Assembly: GCF_014697355.1 (NCBI RefSeq)
Contig: NZ_JACJRQ010000002.1
Coordinates: 310,001 to 374,000 of the forward strand
Reading direction: 5' to 3'
Length of the DNA: 64,000 nucleotides
DNA from: Nostoc calcicola FACHB-3891
GTDB lineage: Bacteria; Cyanobacteriota; Cyanobacteriia; Cyanobacteriales; Nostocaceae
The stretch's first letter is position 1. The number at the start of each line of letters is the position of its first letter. Positions 8,927 to 17,905 of this stretch are shown piece by piece. The notes under the pieces were generated by a model, which saw only the letters and a program-made list of their open reading frames with translations, was not told the DNA's origin and made no database searches. A program made the translations under genes and the position numbers.

Positions 8927-10036
8927 ATGCAGCATTTCCATCAATTATTACAAATAAAAAACTCACAATTAGCCCAATTATTGCGCTTTACTCTCTACGG
9001 ACTTGAAGCTACTTTAAATCAGGCTCGTACAGAATTTCCACTAGATCCAGGAGTCGAGGTATGCGATGAGTTGCTGCAAGAACTTCACAGCCTATTGCAA
9101 TCTCCAGCTACACCCTCACAGTCAGAGAATGGTTGGGAAGATGCCACTATACCTTCCCAAAATACATTAAAGCTCAATCATTTAAGGGAAGCTTTTGATT
9201 CTGATTCAGAACTTAATTATTATCTGGGTAATTCCCAATTGCAAAGCCAAACTGACTCAGATTTATGGAATGAAATTCAACGCAAATTGTTAAGAATACC
9301 TGAAGAATTAGCAGCATTTTGGCGACAGCGCACCTTAAATATGGCTCAAGAAGTAGGTGCGATCGCAGATAATTCTAATCTGCATCAACTTCCCTTTATC
9401 CGTGATGAAATTATCTACCCTGGACTTAGCGGTGCTGTTCAAACTCAAGGATTAAGTTTATCTCAAAAAGCACTTTTAAATTCTCAAGTTATCCAAGGTA
9501 ATGAATCCGATTTAGGAGGGGGATTCTTATTTTTATATATGAAACTAATTGAAATAGAACCAGATTTATACCATGCTTTAAAGAGTGTTTTTAGCTTCGA
9601 TATAATCTCCTTACACTCCAAACCAGAACAGCGGAATCAATATATTAATGCTTTGAGCGATCGCTATCAACGCACCCAAAAAGCTGAAGAAAATGCCGAT
9701 CCCCTGTCTATGTTGCGTGCTTGGATTGACATGGATGAGGCAATACACTCTTTGGTATTTGTACCATCGGCTGAACGTTATTCATGGTGGGGGAAGCTAC
9801 AAAACGAATCACGGCGCATTCTCAAGAAGGTTGCTGATAAAGCTATTAATGCAGGTCATGAAGTGCGAATTCGCCAATTATCCGGACTTTATGCAGATAT
9901 CTGTGCCTCATCTAAAGATGACTTACAACTAGATTTCGGTGGTACCCCTGGGGAAGTCTTAACTTGTCTGCGGGTATATGCGCGAATTAACCACGAAGAA
10001 TCCCCAGGGCGTGTAATATTCCGTTCATCACGGTAG
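8927..10036 (+). CDS. Unknown helical protein of the GTPase/SrfB-like cassette
   Basis: 369 residues; I recognise no family. The sequence is mostly helical and polar with no signal peptide or membrane segment. The N-terminus (QLLQIKNSQLAQLLRFTLYGLEATLNQAR) is amphipathic, a central part contains ALLNSQVIQGNESDLGGGFLFLYMKLIEIEPDLYHAL, and the C-terminus ends in RVIFRSSR. It is the last plus-strand gene before a strong hairpin terminator and follows the SrfB-like gene, so it is probably the third component of that cassette, perhaps an adaptor. The function is not known to me. Confidence 0.65.
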   Translation: MQHFHQLLQIKNSQLAQLLRFTLYGLEATLNQARTEFPLDPGVEVCDELLQELHSLLQSPATPSQSENGWEDATIPSQNTLKLNHLREAFDSDSELNYYLGNSQLQSQTDSDLWNEIQRKLLRIPEELAAFWRQRTLNMAQEVGAIADNSNLHQLPFIRDEIIYPGLSGAVQTQGLSLSQKALLNSQVIQGNESDLGGGFLFLYMKLIEIEPDLYHALKSVFSFDIISLHSKPEQRNQYINALSDRYQRTQKAEENADPLSMLRAWIDMDEAIHSLVFVPSAERYSWWGKLQNESRRILKKVADKAINAGHEVRIRQLSGLYADICASSKDDLQLDFGGTPGEVLTCLRVYARINHEESPGRVIFRSSR

Positions 10037-10048
10037 CTGCTGGCAATA

Positions 10049-10099
10049 GTCATTAGTCATCTGTATTTACAAAGGACAGATGACTAATGACGATTTTCT
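10049..10099 (+). terminator. Strong hairpin between convergent genes
   Basis: A perfect 16-bp stem (GTCATTAGTCATCTGT with its complement) encloses an 11-base loop and is followed by GATTTTCT. The U-rich side favours termination of the plus-strand 8927 gene. Its TCATTAG wording also resembles the STRRs of this genome. Confidence 0.65.
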
Positions 10100-10103
10100 A
10101 AAC

Positions 10104-10283
10104 TTACAGAATGCCCCAGAAGTGTAAAATCCCTTGGCCAGAGAACGCTTCAATTAGAATGGCAGCTAAAAAACCAATCATTGCAAAACGACCGTTCCAG
10201 TTTTCACTCTGAGGAGTAAAGCCCCAGCGTAAAGCATTAGGATCTTCCGAAACCGAAGGCGTAGTCTTGTTAGCGTTTGACAT
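10104..10283 (-). CDS. High-light-inducible protein (Hlip/SCP)
   Basis: 59 residues from ATG 10283, chosen because GGAG lies 8 bases upstream; a GTG nine bases further out would add three residues. The single membrane helix carries the chlorophyll-binding Hlip signature: [30 protein letters not shown], with the conserved Arg, Asn/Glu-equivalent and Gly positions. Preceding it is the usual [10 protein letters not shown] linker. Hlips sit in the thylakoid, bind chlorophyll and carotenoid, and dissipate energy during photosystem II assembly and high light. An HLR1-like element lies ~45 bp upstream. Confidence 0.9.
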   Translation of the reverse strand: MSNANKTTPSVSEDPNALRWGFTPQSENWNGRFAMIGFLAAILIEAFSGQGILHFWGIL

Positions 10284-10324
10284 AATTAACACTCCGAGCT
10301 TCTATGTTGTGACGGTTATAACCG

Positions 10325-10342
10325 CCTGTAAAGTAATGTAAC
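10325..10342 (-). promoter_or_regulatory. HLR1-like RpaB box upstream of the hli gene
   Basis: On the minus strand the sequence reads GTTACATT, AC, TTTACAGG. The first half matches the published (G/T)TTACA(T/A)(T/A) half-site of HLR1 completely and the second matches 6 of 8, with the required 2-base gap. HLR1 is bound by the response regulator RpaB and controls high-light genes, which fits the gene downstream. Confidence 0.55.
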
Positions 10343-10556
10343 AGATTTTTACAAAATTGCAACATAAACTAAAAGCAAATCAGTAAACCAATATATGTTA
10401 CGAATACGTAGTTTTTTGTGGTATGGTGGCGATCGCTTAATTCAGCAAGCCCTAAGTTAGTTTTTGGAGACTTATTGCATTTTTTACCAGCTTTGCTTGC
10501 ATTTGCTAATCTAGGGCAAAGCCATCAAATATTTTGTTACTTCCTGGGGATCAGCA

Positions 10557-11852
10557 ATGTCAGTAAAACAACTATCTCTATTTGATCAGCAACCAGAAGA
10601 TTCAAATAAATTTTTTGCTCGTAAAAGACCCTGGTCAGCTGCCAAACATCGGATAATGCTGAAATATATACAGGCTCATTGTTATAATTTGGGCGGTAGC
10701 AAATCCTATCAATCTATGTATATTAACTATGTTGATGGTTTTGCTGGAGCAGGCAAATATGATGAAGGAATTGGTATTGAGAAATTTGTAGATAAATCGA
10801 AGTTTTGGCAGAGATACAAAACTGAGTTTTTAGATACTGATGGTTCCCCTTTGATAGCACTTAAATGTGCTAAAATATTTTCTCTTGAAGAACGTGTTAC
10901 CTTAAGATGCTTTTTTACTGAGGAAGATAAAGATCTCAACCAAAAACTCAAGAGTAACTGTAGTTTAATCGGTGAAGGATTGTCCTATAAAATTTACGAT
11001 CCTCAAAGATTTGACAAGGCATTGACTCAAATAATGAATGAATTGGACAAATACCCAACATTATTTTTTCTGGATGCCTTTGGAGTTAAAGGAGTAACTT
11101 TTGAGCAAATATGTTCTATCGCCGATTACGTAAGTAAATATAAAGGAGAATTATTTTTATTATTTCATAACCGTTCAGTTGCCCGCCATGCAGGTTTTTA
11201 TAAAACAAGTTATAAAAATTCTAAAGATCAAAAAACTGCCGAAACATATACACAAAATTTAACTAACCTATTAGGTTATAACTCAGATTTAGACTGGAAA
11301 CCAAAGTGGCTTGATTGCCAAGATCAAGAGCAAAAGCAGAAATTTGAAAGGTGGGCACTTGAATATTTTAAGACCAGACTTAAACAAGAAAGTAGTTTTA
11401 AAGGGGTGGCTAGTTTTGAAGTAAAGGAGACGTACAATGATACTAGACCTCAATATAACATTGTGGTTGGTAGTAACCATCCTCAGAAAGCTTTTGGTGA
11501 ATTTTTAAATGAACTTTTTTGCCAAGAAAATGAATTACTTTTCTTTGAGGACGACAAAAGTGGAAAGAATTCTAAATTCCTTACTCAAGCATGGGAACGT
11601 GAAAATGATGAGCGAGTTGACAGAATTAAACCTGTAATTATTGAAATTTTACGACGAAATAATCGAGATTGGATAACTTTGAAAGACTTAATAAGTCTTA
11701 TTATTCTTGAAATTGGCAATCTCGGTTATTTAAGTAGACCTAAATATAGAGAAATCTTACTGGATTTTTATCAAAAAAATATTATAGAAGCTAGAGAATT
11801 GGGTGCAAGAGGTAATTTAACTTTGGATAATTACGTGAGAGCAGTACAATAA
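10557..11852 (+). CDS. tcmP: Three-Cys-motif partner protein TcmP
   Basis: 431 residues. The N-terminus (KRPWSAAKHRIMLKYIQAH) and YVDGFAGAG near residues 58-66 are typical of TcmP proteins; the latter resembles a Rossmann methyltransferase motif I. FLDAFGVKG near 175 stands where a motif-IV-like D-x-F-G is expected. The C-terminal part is a helical/winged-helix-like segment. TcmP is defined by its constant pairing with a three-Cys-motif protein, which follows 42 bases downstream. Its biochemical role is not established. The gene and its two followers are AT-rich and I saw no GCGATCGC in them, unlike most of the window, which suggests acquisition. Confidence 0.85.
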   Translation: MSVKQLSLFDQQPEDSNKFFARKRPWSAAKHRIMLKYIQAHCYNLGGSKSYQSMYINYVDGFAGAGKYDEGIGIEKFVDKSKFWQRYKTEFLDTDGSPLIALKCAKIFSLEERVTLRCFFTEEDKDLNQKLKSNCSLIGEGLSYKIYDPQRFDKALTQIMNELDKYPTLFFLDAFGVKGVTFEQICSIADYVSKYKGELFLLFHNRSVARHAGFYKTSYKNSKDQKTAETYTQNLTNLLGYNSDLDWKPKWLDCQDQEQKQKFERWALEYFKTRLKQESSFKGVASFEVKETYNDTRPQYNIVVGSNHPQKAFGEFLNELFCQENELLFFEDDKSGKNSKFLTQAWERENDERVDRIKPVIIEILRRNNRDWITLKDLISLIILEIGNLGYLSRPKYREILLDFYQKNIIEARELGARGNLTLDNYVRAVQ

Positions 11853-11894
11853 TACTAATATAGTAAAACTGGTTTAGTTGTGGAGTAAAATTCT

Positions 11895-12644
11895 ATGTCA
11901 GTATCTTCAACAATAGAATGGACAGAAGCTACATGGAATCCTACCACTGGCTGTCATAAAATTAGCCCTGGTTGTAAAAATTGTTATGCAGAACGTTTTG
12001 CAGAACGGTGGCGAGGTGTTGCTGGTCATCCCTACGAACAAGGTTTTGATGTAAAAACTTGGAATGACAGATTAAAAATGCCTATTTCATGGAAGAAACC
12101 CCGCCTAATTTTTGTTAATTCTATGAGTGATTTATTCCTTGATGAGATTTCAGATGAATTTATAAAAGATGTCTTTTATGTTATGAAGGAAGCTCATTGG
12201 CATCAGTTTCAGCTATTAACTAAACGTCCCCAAAGAATGCTTGAAATAGCTAATTGTATAAAGGAATGGCCTCCTAATGTTTGGGCTGGAGTAAGTATTG
12301 AATCTCAGGCTTGGGTATGGAGAAGTGAAATTTTAAAAGAGATACCTGCCAAAATCAGGTTTTTATCTTGTGAACCGCTTTTGGGTTCTTTAACACTTTG
12401 CTTAGATAAGCTACATTGGATTATTGTTGGTGGAGAGTCTGGTGTAGGTGCTCGTCCTATGAAAATTGAATGGGTAAGAGATATTAGAGAGCAATGTATC
12501 GAAGCTAATGTACCTTTCTTCTTTAAACAATGGGGAGGGGTTCAAAAGAAAAAATATGGTAGAGAACTTGATGGGAGAACTTGGAATGCTTTTCCAGAAA
12601 TTGTAGCTGATAAAAACAACAAAGAATTATCAACTTTAAAATAA
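11895..12644 (+). CDS. Three-Cys-motif protein, phage Gp37/Gp68-like (DUF5131)
   Basis: 249 residues. The defining motif TGCHKISPGCKNCYAERFA (Cys spacing C-x6-C-x2-C) is near residues 19-30, followed by FVNSMSDLF, LLTKRPQRM, AGVSIES, LSCEPLL and IVGGESGVGARPM, all hallmarks of the Gp37/Gp68 family. The three cysteines and the barrel-like strand order suggest a radical-SAM-like iron-sulfur protein, but this is inference. It is the obligate partner of the preceding TcmP gene and is followed 20 bases later by a DNA methyltransferase, so the three are probably one operon. Confidence 0.85.
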   Translation: MSVSSTIEWTEATWNPTTGCHKISPGCKNCYAERFAERWRGVAGHPYEQGFDVKTWNDRLKMPISWKKPRLIFVNSMSDLFLDEISDEFIKDVFYVMKEAHWHQFQLLTKRPQRMLEIANCIKEWPPNVWAGVSIESQAWVWRSEILKEIPAKIRFLSCEPLLGSLTLCLDKLHWIIVGGESGVGARPMKIEWVRDIREQCIEANVPFFFKQWGGVQKKKYGRELDGRTWNAFPEIVADKNNKELSTLK

Positions 12645-12664
12645 TTCGATATATTCTGGAAATC

Positions 12665-13528
12665 ATGCTCAAAAGCCCTCTCCGATATCCTGGTGGTAAG
12701 TCAAAAGCAATAAATCAAATAGTCGAATACTTACCAGATAATTTTTCTGAATTTAGAGAGCCTTTTGTCGGCGGTGGTTCTGTATTTATTTACTTAAAAC
12801 AAAAGTTTCCCGATCTCAGAATTTGGATTAACGATTTAAACCGCGAACTATTCTTATTCTGGAAGTTTGCCCAATCTGATATAGCTCAGTTAGTTAAAGA
12901 AATTCGCCATATTAAAGCCAAATACACAGATGGTAAATTACTGTATACAGAATTAACCACTGTAGATGTCAACAATTTATCTGATTTTGAAAGAGCAGTC
13001 CGCTTTTTTGTCCTCAATAGAATTACGTTCTCTGGCACTGTAGAATCAGGCGGCTTTTCCCAAGAAGCTTTCCATAAACGTTTTACTGATTCTTCAATAG
13101 AACGGCTAGAAAAATTAGAGAATATTCTGGATAAAAATGTAGAAATTACTAATTTAGATTACAGTCACTTATTAAAACAAGCAGGTGAACAAGTATTTTT
13201 ATTTTTAGATCCACCATATTTTAGTGCTACTAAATCAAAGTTATACGGCAAAGACGGTGACTTGCACACCTCATTTGAACATCAAAGATTTGCCGATATT
13301 TTGCAACAATGTCATCATCGCTGGCTAATCACTTACGACGATTCCCTACAAATTAGAGAAAATTTTCAATGGGCAAATATTTCAGCATGGGAGTTGCAAT
13401 ATGGCATGAATAATTATAAGCAGAATAGCGCTGCTAAGGGAAAAGAGTTATTTATTACTAATTACGAAGTTAAAATTGATTTGGAGAAAAAAGTACCAAA
13501 TCAGAATCTTACGAATGCGGCTTTGTAG
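12665..13528 (+). CDS. D12-class DNA N6-adenine methyltransferase (Dam-like)
   Basis: 287 residues. The motifs of Dam/DpnM-type enzymes are in order: SPLRYPGGKSKAI at the N-terminus, FREPFVGGGSVF (SAM-binding motif I), a central target-recognition region, and FLDPPYFS (catalytic DPPY). These enzymes methylate adenine, commonly in GATC. No restriction endonuclease is adjacent, so it is a solitary methyltransferase or the modification arm of the TcmP cassette. The start is the ATG directly after the three-Cys gene. Confidence 0.85.
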   Translation: MLKSPLRYPGGKSKAINQIVEYLPDNFSEFREPFVGGGSVFIYLKQKFPDLRIWINDLNRELFLFWKFAQSDIAQLVKEIRHIKAKYTDGKLLYTELTTVDVNNLSDFERAVRFFVLNRITFSGTVESGGFSQEAFHKRFTDSSIERLEKLENILDKNVEITNLDYSHLLKQAGEQVFLFLDPPYFSATKSKLYGKDGDLHTSFEHQRFADILQQCHHRWLITYDDSLQIRENFQWANISAWELQYGMNNYKQNSAAKGKELFITNYEVKIDLEKKVPNQNLTNAAL

Positions 13529-13530
13529 TT

Positions 13531-13624
13531 ATAGCGATTTTCATTTGAATGAGGTACACGGTAGGGTAGCACAGCGGTGCTACCCTACGAATTGTCTGTA
13601 CTCCACGAAATTGCAAAATGCTAT
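13531..13624. repeat. MITE-like palindromic element (ATAGCGATTTTCAT family)
   Basis: ATAGCGATTTTCATTTG at the left and ATTGCAAAATGCTAT at the right frame an inner palindrome, GTAGGGTAGCAC/GTGCTACCCTAC. Related ends and GAGGTACAC cores recur near 49319-49432, 50385-50500 and 51098-51130. Confidence 0.65.
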
Positions 13625-13728
13625 AAGCCTTGATCTTTGAACTTAACTTTGATGAAAGCCAATTTTTCGGTAGGATAGCTCCCATGCCCTGTAACGTAGC
13701 TACCCTCTACAACACACAAACCTTAGCT

Positions 13729-14805
13729 ATGACAACTTCCTCAATTCCTGCACAAGAATCCTATTATGTTCTGCTGCAACAATTAATAGATGGCCAATCA
13801 TTGTCACGTACTCAAGCTGCTGAATTGATGCAAGGTTGGCTCAGTGAAGCCGTTCCTCCAGAGTTATCAGGAGCAATTTTAACAGCGCTGAACTTTAAAG
13901 GCGTTTCTGCCGACGAGTTAACCGGTATGGCTGAAGTATTACAAGCGCAATCAAGGATGGGGACTGGGGACTGGGGACTGGGGACTGGGCAAAAATCCAC
14001 CCAACCCCTAATTGATACCTGTGGCACTGGTGGAGATGGTTCGTCAACTTTTAATATTTCCACAGCGGTTGCTTTTGTTGCCGCTGCTTATGGCGTACCG
14101 GTTGCCAAACACGGCAATCGTTCAGCTTCAAGTCTTACCGGAAGCGCCGATGTTTTGGAAGCCTTGGGGGTAAATTTAAGTGCCCCTAGTGAAAAGGTAC
14201 AAGCTGCTTTACAGGAAGTGGGGATCACTTTCTTGTTTGCCCCTGGTTGGCACCCAGCACTCAAAGCTGTTGCCTCATTACGGCGGACTCTCAGGGTGCG
14301 AACTGTGTTTAATTTACTTGGTCCCCTAGTAAATCCCTTGCATCCAACTGGGCAAGTGGTGGGGTTATTCACACCGAAACTTTTGGCTACGGTTGCCCAA
14401 GCTTTGCAGAATTTGGGCAAAGAAAGAGCGATTGTGCTGCACGGGCGAGAAAAACTTGATGAGGCTGGGTTAGGAGATTTAACTGATTTGGCGGTGTTAT
14501 CTGAAGGAGAAGTGCAGTTAACTACCATTAATCCCCTAGATTTGGATGTCACACCTGCTCCCATCGGTATGCTTCGGGGTGGCGATGTGCAAGAAAATGC
14601 GGTGATTCTGAAGGCGGTACTCCAAGGCAAGGGGACTCAAGCGCAACAGGATGCGGTAGCTTTAAATGCTTCGTTGGCGCTGCAAGTAGCGGGTGTAATA
14701 CCGTTCCTCGATCGCCCCCAAGGTATTAAAATCGCTAAGGATATCCTGCAAAGTGGGACGGCTTGGACGAAGTTGGAGCAGTTAGTTCAATTTCTGGGGA
14801 ATTGA
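13729..14805 (+). CDS. trpD: Anthranilate phosphoribosyltransferase
   Basis: 358 residues from ATG 13729 ([11 protein letters not shown]); the longer open frame from 13630 has an N-terminus unlike the family. It transfers phosphoribosyl from PRPP to anthranilate in tryptophan synthesis. Visible motifs are [16 protein letters not shown] (PRPP loop), [42 protein letters not shown] and the end of the C-terminal domain. Between [10 protein letters not shown] and the PRPP loop is an odd [10 protein letters not shown] insert made by four GGGGACT heptamers. Its 3' end overlaps the convergent protease-like gene by about 70 bases. Confidence 0.95.
   Translation: MTTSSIPAQESYYVLLQQLIDGQSLSRTQAAELMQGWLSEAVPPELSGAILTALNFKGVSADELTGMAEVLQAQSRMGTGDWGLGTGQKSTQPLIDTCGTGGDGSSTFNISTAVAFVAAAYGVPVAKHGNRSASSLTGSADVLEALGVNLSAPSEKVQAALQEVGITFLFAPGWHPALKAVASLRRTLRVRTVFNLLGPLVNPLHPTGQVVGLFTPKLLATVAQALQNLGKERAIVLHGREKLDEAGLGDLTDLAVLSEGEVQLTTINPLDLDVTPAPIGMLRGGDVQENAVILKAVLQGKGTQAQQDAVALNASLALQVAGVIPFLDRPQGIKIAKDILQSGTAWTKLEQLVQFLGN
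13959..13989 (+). repeat. GGGGACT heptamer STRR inside trpD
   Basis: Four exact GGGGACT heptamers plus GGG lie within the trpD reading frame. They encode the Gly/Asp/Trp/Leu linker just before the DTCGTGGDG loop. Confidence 0.9.
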
Positions 14806-15787
14806 TTTGCGATCGCAGTTGCGGGCGAAACTCTACCACATTACGCTTGATTGTGACATCGTAGTTGCCAAAAAAGTCATGTCCTAAAAGTCCAGTTTCC
14901 AGTTCCGTACCAGCGATAGCCACCGGCACTCGATTCACTGTCACCCCGCCAAGTGCCATCGATTCAACATAGCCCACAGGAAATTCTACAGCTCTAGAAC
15001 TAGCGGTGTTTGCCTTAGCTCTCCCCACTGGCACTATTCCCAAAGAATTTGCCATTTCTTGGGTGATCACAGTGCCACTGGCTCCTGTATCTACAATCAT
15101 CTCAAACTTTCGCTGACCATTGAAGGTTACTTCCACAATTGGCGTACCACCAGCCCGCCTTTTAATCGGGGCTGTAAACACTGGTTGCTCTGGAATCACC
15201 ACTGCTGATGAAGATCTTTCCGTTTCTGGTGGTAATAATTTTTTTTGTACAGGAATCGATAGAGGTGAAGTGAACTTTGGTGTAGTTGCTGCTTGGGGAA
15301 CCACAACTACTATTTTTTGAGGTTCCTGAATTCGCGCAGGGCGAGGATTAGCTTTTTGCTTGGCGTATTTGATTTGGCGCTGATATTCTGTGATTTTAGA
15401 TTGAGCGAAGGCAAATTCTGGTGTTTGTCGCTGCACTTTTTGCATGAGGGCGATCGCATCCTGATATTGACTCGCCACCAAATTCCAATCATCTGGAGAT
15501 TGAGCAGATTGGCTGATACTCCAAGCACTGACGGCTTTATCTAACGCCAGTTCAAAAACACTAGGTTCAGTTTCAGACGGCTCTTGCGGCTGTGCTTCTG
15601 GAGTAGCTGCTGGTGTTGCTGGTTCGGTGGCGGCGGGCTGTACTGATGCCAAATCCCCAACTGACGCGGGTTGCTCATTGCCAGTAGTCGTAGTGTTTCG
15701 TTTGTCTTCACTACAGGCAACACTCATAACCGCTAGAGCGCTGAGTACAAAAATTAGGGTTGCACGGGATAAAAAAGTCGGAAGCAT
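14735..15787 (-). CDS. Retropepsin-like aspartyl protease, probable lipoprotein
   Basis: 350 residues from ATG 15787, where [26 protein letters not shown] is a signal peptide with a cysteine in a weak lipobox; the longer frame to 15871 would bury it. A Thr/Pro/Ala-rich linker follows, then a helical TPR-like stretch ([17 protein letters not shown]). The C-terminal domain has the retropepsin signature [14 protein letters not shown], an inner [13 protein letters not shown] and VVEFRP at the end. Members of this family act as single-domain aspartyl proteases, probably dimeric, here outside the cytoplasmic membrane. It converges on and overlaps trpD. Confidence 0.8.
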   Translation of the reverse strand: MLPTFLSRATLIFVLSALAVMSVACSEDKRNTTTTGNEQPASVGDLASVQPAATEPATPAATPEAQPQEPSETEPSVFELALDKAVSAWSISQSAQSPDDWNLVASQYQDAIALMQKVQRQTPEFAFAQSKITEYQRQIKYAKQKANPRPARIQEPQKIVVVVPQAATTPKFTSPLSIPVQKKLLPPETERSSSAVVIPEQPVFTAPIKRRAGGTPIVEVTFNGQRKFEMIVDTGASGTVITQEMANSLGIVPVGRAKANTASSRAVEFPVGYVESMALGGVTVNRVPVAIAGTELETGLLGHDFFGNYDVTIKRNVVEFRPQLRSQINSPEIELTAPTSSKPSHFAGYP

Positions 15788-15954
15788 AATTAATATTAAC
15801 TGCCCAAGCTCTTGCAAATCCACTCTCGCGTACCTATTTAAAAATTTTAAGTAAAAGGCAACAGGCAACACGCAACAGGCAATTTTAATTTTTAATTAAC
15901 AACCTGAAAATTCCTAGTTGGCTAACTCATGGGATAATTGACGGTTGCAGTCTT

Positions 15955-16140
15955 GGGAAGTAGGGAGATGAGGGAAATGAAGGAGATGAGGGAGATGAGG
16001 AAGATGAGGGGCACAGGAGCAGAGGGGAGAATAACTCTTAACTCCTAACTCCTAACTCCTCACTCAGCACTGGCTCAACGCCCCGCTATCCATGTACAGC
16101 ACTCCCAATGCCCCATGCCCCATGCCCCATACCCCAATCC
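15955..16140. repeat. STRR cluster upstream of carA
   Basis: The intergenic stretch 15788-16147 is filled with short tandem motifs: GAGATGAGG-type units (15960-16010), TAACTCC (16036-16065) and CCCATGC/CCCCAAT heptamers (16107-16145) running up to the carA start. No promoter can be picked out of it. Confidence 0.8.
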
Positions 16141-16147
16141 CCAATCT

Positions 16148-17305
16148 ATGTCCTTATCTGACGCAATACCAGCTTTACTTGTCTTGGCAGATGGAACCAC
16201 TTATCGCGGTTGGTCTTTCGGTGCTGCGGGAACCGCGATCGGAGAAGTGGTATTCAACACTGGGATGACTGGCTATCAAGAAGTACTGACCGACCCTAGT
16301 TACTGCGGTCAGATTGTGATTTTTACTTATCCAGAATTGGGGAATACTGGCGTCAATCCTGAAGATGAGGAATCAGACGGGCCCCAAGTGCGGGGTGCGA
16401 TCGCCCGCAATATTTGTCATCGGCCAAGTAACTGGCGATCGACGCAATCCTTACCTGACTACCTAAAACAGCACCAAATACCAGCTATTTATGGTATCGA
16501 TACCCGCGCCCTCACCCGCAAAATTCGGATGTTCGGAGCCATGAACGGTGGCATTTCCACAGCTATTCTTGATGAGAGCGAATTGCTAGAGCGGGTGCAG
16601 GCAGCTCCGAATATGGCAGGATTAAATCTGGTTCGTGAAGTTACTACACCAACAACTTATGAATGGTCAGATCCCACACTTCCAGCCTGGGAATTCAACC
16701 CAGAAACTGCGAATAATATTGGAGAACCCTTTACAGTTGTTGCCCTTGACTTTGGCATCAAACGCAATATTCTGCGTCGCTTAGCAAGTTACGGTTGTCG
16801 AGTGATTGTTGTACCTGCTGATACACCACCAGAGCAAATTCTCAACTACAATCCTGATGGTGTCTTTCTTTCTAACGGGCCTGGCGACCCCGCTGCCGTC
16901 ACCGAAGGAATTGCAACTGCCAAAGCGCTGCTGCTGAGTGAAAAACCCATTTTTGGGATTTGTATGGGACACCAAATTTTAGGCCATGCGCTGGGAGCAG
17001 AAACCTATAAACTCAAATTTGGTCACCGTGGTTTAAATCAGCCTGCGGGTCTACAACAAAAGGTAGAAATTACCAGCCAAAACCATAGTTTTGCCATTGA
17101 CCCAGATTCTCTACCTGCGACAGTTGTGGAAGTTAGCCACCTGAATTTAAACGATCGCACCGTTGCCGGGGTACGCCACAAGTCTCTGCCCATATTCTCT
17201 GTACAGTATCACCCAGAGGCCAGTCCTGGCCCTCACGATGCTGATTACTTGTTTGAACAATTTGTTCAAGCCATGCGGACGGCACGTCAAGGTGATGGAA
17301 ACTAG
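16148..17305 (+). CDS. carA: Carbamoyl-phosphate synthase small subunit
   Basis: 385 residues from ATG 16148 ([16 protein letters not shown]); the upstream ATG at 16115 lies in heptamer repeats and is not credible. It hydrolyses glutamine and feeds ammonia to CarB for arginine and pyrimidine synthesis. Seen are the N-terminal domain ([30 protein letters not shown]), the glutaminase nucleophile in [18 protein letters not shown], and the His-Glu pair in [12 protein letters not shown]. Length and order match the family. It lies ~200 bp upstream of a STAS gene on the same strand. Confidence 0.96.
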   Translation: MSLSDAIPALLVLADGTTYRGWSFGAAGTAIGEVVFNTGMTGYQEVLTDPSYCGQIVIFTYPELGNTGVNPEDEESDGPQVRGAIARNICHRPSNWRSTQSLPDYLKQHQIPAIYGIDTRALTRKIRMFGAMNGGISTAILDESELLERVQAAPNMAGLNLVREVTTPTTYEWSDPTLPAWEFNPETANNIGEPFTVVALDFGIKRNILRRLASYGCRVIVVPADTPPEQILNYNPDGVFLSNGPGDPAAVTEGIATAKALLLSEKPIFGICMGHQILGHALGAETYKLKFGHRGLNQPAGLQQKVEITSQNHSFAIDPDSLPATVVEVSHLNLNDRTVAGVRHKSLPIFSVQYHPEASPGPHDADYLFEQFVQAMRTARQGDGN

Positions 17306-17440
17306 GGAATGGAGAATGGGGAGATGAGGGCAGGAAGCAGGGAGCAGGGAGCAGGGAGCAGAGGGGAAAGAGGTAATTTTTCATTCTCCCCCTTGCCCCC
17401 TGCCCCCTGCCTCTTCCCAATCCCCAATCCCCAATGCTCC
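17306..17440. repeat. STRR cluster after carA
   Basis: GGGAGCA heptamers (17335-17365), CCCCCTG units and CCCAATC heptamers (to ~17432) fill the space between carA and the STAS gene. Confidence 0.8.
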
Positions 17441-17500
17441 AGCAGATTGTAGACAACTCGCTCAAAAACCATCTATACTTGAGCGTTCACTTTAACTTAT

Positions 17501-17507
17501 GAGGAGG
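17501..17507 (+). promoter_or_regulatory. Strong ribosome binding site (GAGGAGG) pointing to an ATT start
   Basis: GAGGAGG at 17501-17507 is 29 bases before the GTG at 17537 but only 5 bases before an in-frame ATT at 17513. No ATG, GTG or TTG lies in frame between them. Confidence 0.5.
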
Positions 17508-17536
17508 GAATTATTGCTGAGCCACTGAATCTAACC

Positions 17537-17881
17537 GTGAGCCTGAGGGGCACTCGTGAAGTCCGGGATAACTGTCAGCTGTTCCGCCTCACAGGTTTGT
17601 TAGATGCCTTTTCTGAGCCGACATTTCGCAAGGTACTTGAGAGCAAGATTGAGGAAGGTCCTAAGCATATTATTTTGGATCTCTCACAAATCGACTTTAT
17701 TGATAGCTCTGGCTTGGGTGCTTTGGTGCAAGCAGCTAAGAAGGCTCAAACCGCTAATGGCACTTTGCAAATCGTCACGAATGCCCGGGTCACTCAAACG
17801 GTCAAGCTTGTTCGCTTAGAGAAGTTTCTCTCCCTGCAACAAACAGTTGAAGCGGCTCTAGAAAACGTCAAGCAGTCTTGA
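17537..17881 (+). CDS. STAS-domain anti-sigma factor antagonist
   Basis: 114 residues from GTG 17537, or 122 if translation begins at ATT 17513 (IAEPLNLTVSLRG). The STAS fold is clear: FRLTGLLDAFSEPTFRKVL, then IILDLSQIDFIDSSGLGALVQAAKKA with the conserved phosphorylatable Ser in DSSGLG, then GTLQIVTNARVTQTVKLVRLEKFLSL. Such SpoIIAA-like proteins are switched by serine kinases and phosphatases and release sigma factors or other partners. No cognate anti-sigma kinase is next to it. A hairpin terminator follows its stop. Confidence 0.9.
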   Translation: MSLRGTREVRDNCQLFRLTGLLDAFSEPTFRKVLESKIEEGPKHIILDLSQIDFIDSSGLGALVQAAKKAQTANGTLQIVTNARVTQTVKLVRLEKFLSLQQTVEAALENVKQS

Positions 17882-17905
17882 TTGCTCGACCTGAGAGATT
17901 AACTT

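Noticed and set aside
8761..9006. 81-residue plus-strand frame between the SrfB-like and 8927 genes
   Set aside because: It overlaps both genes and consists mainly of the CGCAGAGG repeat.
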